Source: an uncultured Clostridia bacterium (GTDB lineage Bacteria; Bacillota; Clostridia; Christensenellales; Borkfalkiaceae). Taken from it: a DNA stretch of 64,000 nucleotides. The position numbers and the translations under genes are program-made. The stretch spans positions 80,705 through 144,704 of the forward strand of contig CAJFQM010000006.1 in NCBI GenBank assembly GCA_904419075.1, read 5' to 3'. The notes beneath the pieces were generated by a model. The model did no database searches and was not told where the DNA came from. It worked only from the letters and a program-made list of their open reading frames with translations. Positions 61,620-64,000 of the stretch are shown here, one piece after another (the first letter of the stretch is position 1; every line of letters begins with the position of its first letter).

Positions 61620-63582
61620 AATGAAACGAATCAAACTGACGGTTCTCGGCTCTGCCCTCGCTATATGTTTTGGCGCCGGGCTGGCGCTGCTTCCGTCGGG
61701 GACGGTTGCGGAAGCGGCATTTTCCGGACCGAGTTATGAGGGGTATGCGCAACGGATCACCGAAGAGAGTACGGCCGTTCAGGCTTGGGTGCCGAATTAC
61801 CCCGAAATACCGTCGTCGGACTATAATTTTTCGGAGGCGGGGGCCTCTCTCAAATTGCCCGACAGCGTGACTACCGGAGTTGCGGAAGTAAATCTCACCG
61901 GAGCAGAACTCGGAGAGACGATATTGCAGTTTACCGCTTCATTGGAAGCGAAAGACAAATGGAATTTTGTAGTATTCCGCGGAGATGCTCACTATAACAG
62001 TTTTACTGCTCTTATGTTTCGAGCGGACGGCGTTATAACGATGATGTCGCGTGCGTACGATGCGGATAAGGCGGCGGAAACACCGAATAATCCCTATATC
62101 TGGTATTCCTATGCGGATTTGCCCGAGGCACCTAATGCCATATTTCCGGAACCGGTAGAAAAAAACTGTGAAATCGCAACGGGAATAACGGCTCTTTCGT
62201 CGGCGGGAAGTACTGTGGACATGACTATAATTTCTACAAAGGAAAATGTTGAGGTGTATATTGGCGACGGGGAAACTCCCGTGTACGAATCGCCGCTCAC
62301 TATTCCTTTGGCTTCTGCCGCGGGGATTTTTGTCTATGACGCGCCCAATTATTGCAATTCGGTAAACCTTACAAATCTTCGTTGTTATGACAGTCTCGAC
62401 TACCAAAATTGGAATAATGCCGTTACAGAGGATAGTCTCTTATATTCCGCTTACGGCGGGGGAGGCGCCGAGAGCACTTTCGGAGAGAACGGCGCGACGC
62501 TGAGCGCAGGCAGCAGTATCGGAAACACGGCCGTTTTTACCATGCCCGATATTGAAAACAGAACGACCGTCCATACGTATTCGTTTACACTCAATAATTC
62601 GGATACAACTTATTGGAGTGATATGTTGCTGCGTGCAAATGACGATATGAGCGAATATCTCGTTTTGCGCGTTCGCCGTATGGGGCAACATGTGGGACTT
62701 TACGGCCGTATAGACGGGAAAAATTATACTTATAGTACGGAGCCTTTTTCGGGTACCTATAAAGATGATTTTACGGGAGAATACAACGACAACGATTATG
62801 TTATGTGTTTTCCGTTAGGAGCCGGAAGCAGTGACTTTGCCAAAGGTACACAGCTCAATTTTATGATAGTCACCGATAACGACGGATGTACGGTATATAA
62901 TAACGGCAGTGTATTTTATTCGGTGGATTTTAATGCTAGCAAGGGATATAATCCCAATACATGGGACTTGTCCGACGAAATTGCAAAATTAAAGCCAGCC
63001 GTGGGAACTTTCGGCGGCGACACCTCCGATTTATTTGCGATCAATACTTACAGCGACGCGACTACTGTATTTTCTAATGTCAATTGTTATTATTCGGGCG
63101 AAAAGGGAGTGGATACGCAAAAAGATACCTTTTTGAACGGGATTTCTTATAAAGGTAATCTCCTTGCGGGCTTTACGCCGGGATCCTTCGAAAGCGATAT
63201 AATCGTTTCGGGAGAGGACGCATTTGATCGGAACTCTTTGACTTTTGAAAAGGGTATCGGTGTCACCGAAGTAAAAACCGAATGGCATACCGATGAAAAA
63301 TTTGGATATGAACAGGCAATTATAACCGTCATATCGGAAATTGCAACCCGTACCTATATCCTTACTTTTGAAACTTATGATGAGCCTGTACCGTTCGAGC
63401 GGGAGGATTGGGACGAATTGAACGAAAAAAATTCCGGAAATCAAGGTGGACAGACCGAATCGGACGGCGGCGATACAGACGCGGGCTGCGGTTCCTTCGT
63501 TGTCGCTGAAATGGCAGTTCTTTGCATGGCGCTTCTTGCGGGTGTCTCGATATATCTGACGAAGAAAGGAGCTAACTATTGA
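61609..63582 (+). CDS. secreted surface protein with duplicated beta-sandwich modules and C-terminal anchor
   Basis: A 657-residue protein. The signal peptide runs to about residue 37 (cleaved near AEA). Two modules, residues ~45-265 and ~270-495, look like tandem copies of a beta-sandwich binding fold, closing with SVNLTNLRCYDS and VFSNVNCYYSG. A third domain (FLNGISYKGNLLAGFTPG onward) resembles cadherin-like or Ig-like cell-surface repeats. The end has a Gly/Gln/Asp-rich spacer, Gly-Cys-Gly-Ser, a membrane helix and Lys-Lys. The first ATG after AAGGAG is 61609. It may bind the glycoside processed by the upstream enzyme. Confidence 0.7.
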   Translation: MMVKMKRIKLTVLGSALAICFGAGLALLPSGTVAEAAFSGPSYEGYAQRITEESTAVQAWVPNYPEIPSSDYNFSEAGASLKLPDSVTTGVAEVNLTGAELGETILQFTASLEAKDKWNFVVFRGDAHYNSFTALMFRADGVITMMSRAYDADKAAETPNNPYIWYSYADLPEAPNAIFPEPVEKNCEIATGITALSSAGSTVDMTIISTKENVEVYIGDGETPVYESPLTIPLASAAGIFVYDAPNYCNSVNLTNLRCYDSLDYQNWNNAVTEDSLLYSAYGGGGAESTFGENGATLSAGSSIGNTAVFTMPDIENRTTVHTYSFTLNNSDTTYWSDMLLRANDDMSEYLVLRVRRMGQHVGLYGRIDGKNYTYSTEPFSGTYKDDFTGEYNDNDYVMCFPLGAGSSDFAKGTQLNFMIVTDNDGCTVYNNGSVFYSVDFNASKGYNPNTWDLSDEIAKLKPAVGTFGGDTSDLFAINTYSDATTVFSNVNCYYSGEKGVDTQKDTFLNGISYKGNLLAGFTPGSFESDIIVSGEDAFDRNSLTFEKGIGVTEVKTEWHTDEKFGYEQAIITVISEIATRTYILTFETYDEPVPFEREDWDELNEKNSGNQGGQTESDGGDTDAGCGSFVVAEMAVLCMALLAGVSIYLTKKGANY

Positions 63583-63641
63583 AAAGTCAAGCGAAAAATT
63601 GAAGAAAATATAAAAATTTTTTCGGGTAAAAAGAGTACGAC

Positions 63642-63664
63642 AAAAAAAGCGGTGAAAGCCGCTT
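63642..63664 (-). terminator. terminator after the IS110 transposase
   Basis: On the minus strand: AAGCGG, loop CTTTCA, CCGCTT, then a T tract. Confidence 0.6.
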
Positions 63665-63684
63665 GCGGATTGAAATGTAAAAAA

Positions 63685-64000
63685 TCAAGCCGGTTCGGAG
63701 AACGGAATGTTGCGGGAAAGGACGGCAAAGATAATGCGCACAAGTTTCTTCATGCCGTGAGATATGGCAACGTAGTAATGTTTCCCTTGCGCCCGTTTTC
63801 GGTCAATATAGGAACGGAAAGATGGTGAATTGACGTAAGCCATATCGGCGGCACAGTAGAGCGCGCGGCGAAGATAACGCGATCCATGTTTCACCATAGG
63901 TGTGGTGGTCGCGGTGTATTTGCCGGATTGGTAAGTGGACGGCTCGCATCCCGCAAAAGCAAGAAGTTTGTCGGGGTTGCCGAAATTCTTAATATCGCCG
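63685..64000 (-). mobile_element. IS110-family transposase, C-terminal part (runs off the window)
   Basis: The minus-strand frame is open from the window edge to a stop at 63685, 104 residues. It reads GDIKNFGNPDKLLAFAGCEPS, then YQSGKY, GSRYLRRALYCAA and KRAQGKHYYVAISHGMKKLVRIIF. This is the transposase_20 domain of IS110/IS1111 elements, with its conserved AGCEP, S-x-Y-Q-S-G and H-Y-x-x-A motifs. IS110 elements use a DEDD domain (N-terminal, outside the window) and a bridge RNA. No terminal inverted repeat is expected. The N-terminal half and any bridge RNA lie outside. Confidence 0.9.

Overview
The window looks like chromosome of an anaerobic, low-to-mid GC Clostridia-type Firmicute. The evidence is strong AGGAGG-type ribosome binding sites, sigma-A promoters with 17-base spacing, a Gram-positive-style lipoprotein, GHKL/LytTR signalling, ammonia-dependent AsnA, a probable Re-citrate synthase with aconitase and isocitrate dehydrogenase, and many glycosidases for plant-type glycosides. 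A gut member of a Christensenellales-like group would fit, but that placement is inference. Most of the window has similar base composition. From about 52.6 to 61.6 kb it is visibly richer in A/T, and the window ends inside an IS110-type transposase.

Layout. 1-8080: housekeeping genes (end of truA, a CPBP protease, a membrane protein with a PYNQG-repeat tail, mnmE, a LysR regulator, lepA, a one-domain Cys-containing MGMT protein, hemW). 8344-14882: a surface-polysaccharide cluster with a sugar epimerase/reductase, a GT87-like membrane glycosyltransferase, rfbF-rfbG-rfbH for a CDP-3,6-dideoxyhexose, and a GT2 transferase. 14964-17276 (minus strand): a GH27 alpha-galactosidase operon with a small zinc-binding protein and an AraC regulator. 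17540-20178: ribokinase plus LacI regulator behind a perfect 16-bp operator, then a SIMPL-domain protein.

20370-34140 is the most striking region. A promoter leads into a short leader peptide in which 13 of the first 22 residues are Val, Ile or Leu. A terminator follows, and an upstream segment inside the leader frame can pair with the terminator's 5' arm. This is a textbook attenuator layout and does not look like a T-box. Downstream, with no other obvious terminator until 34111, run a branched-chain amino acid ABC transporter (livK, livH, a livM-livG gene fusion with a Ser-rich linker, livF), Re-citrate synthase, aconitase, isocitrate dehydrogenase, proB, proA, proC and asnA. The leader may therefore couple branched-chain amino acid status to 2-oxoglutarate/glutamate, proline and asparagine supply.

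34215-51418 holds a LytTR/GHKL two-component system followed by glycoside utilisation genes: a membrane-anchored GH3 with reversed domain order plus a four-helix partner, GH78 rhamnosidase, GPH-type symporter, a second GH3 with a 79-residue Ser-rich insertion, GH2, a RuP-4-epimerase homologue with one altered metal-ligand position, and a sugar O-acetyltransferase divergent from a LysR regulator. 52.6-61.6 kb is an A/T-rich accessory stretch with small membrane proteins of unknown function, a candidate small RNA, a second GH78-like enzyme, two AraC regulators, a Gfo/Idh/MocA oxidoreductase, a DMT transporter and a TIM-barrel glycosidase-like protein. A secreted two-module surface protein and a truncated IS110 transposase close the window.
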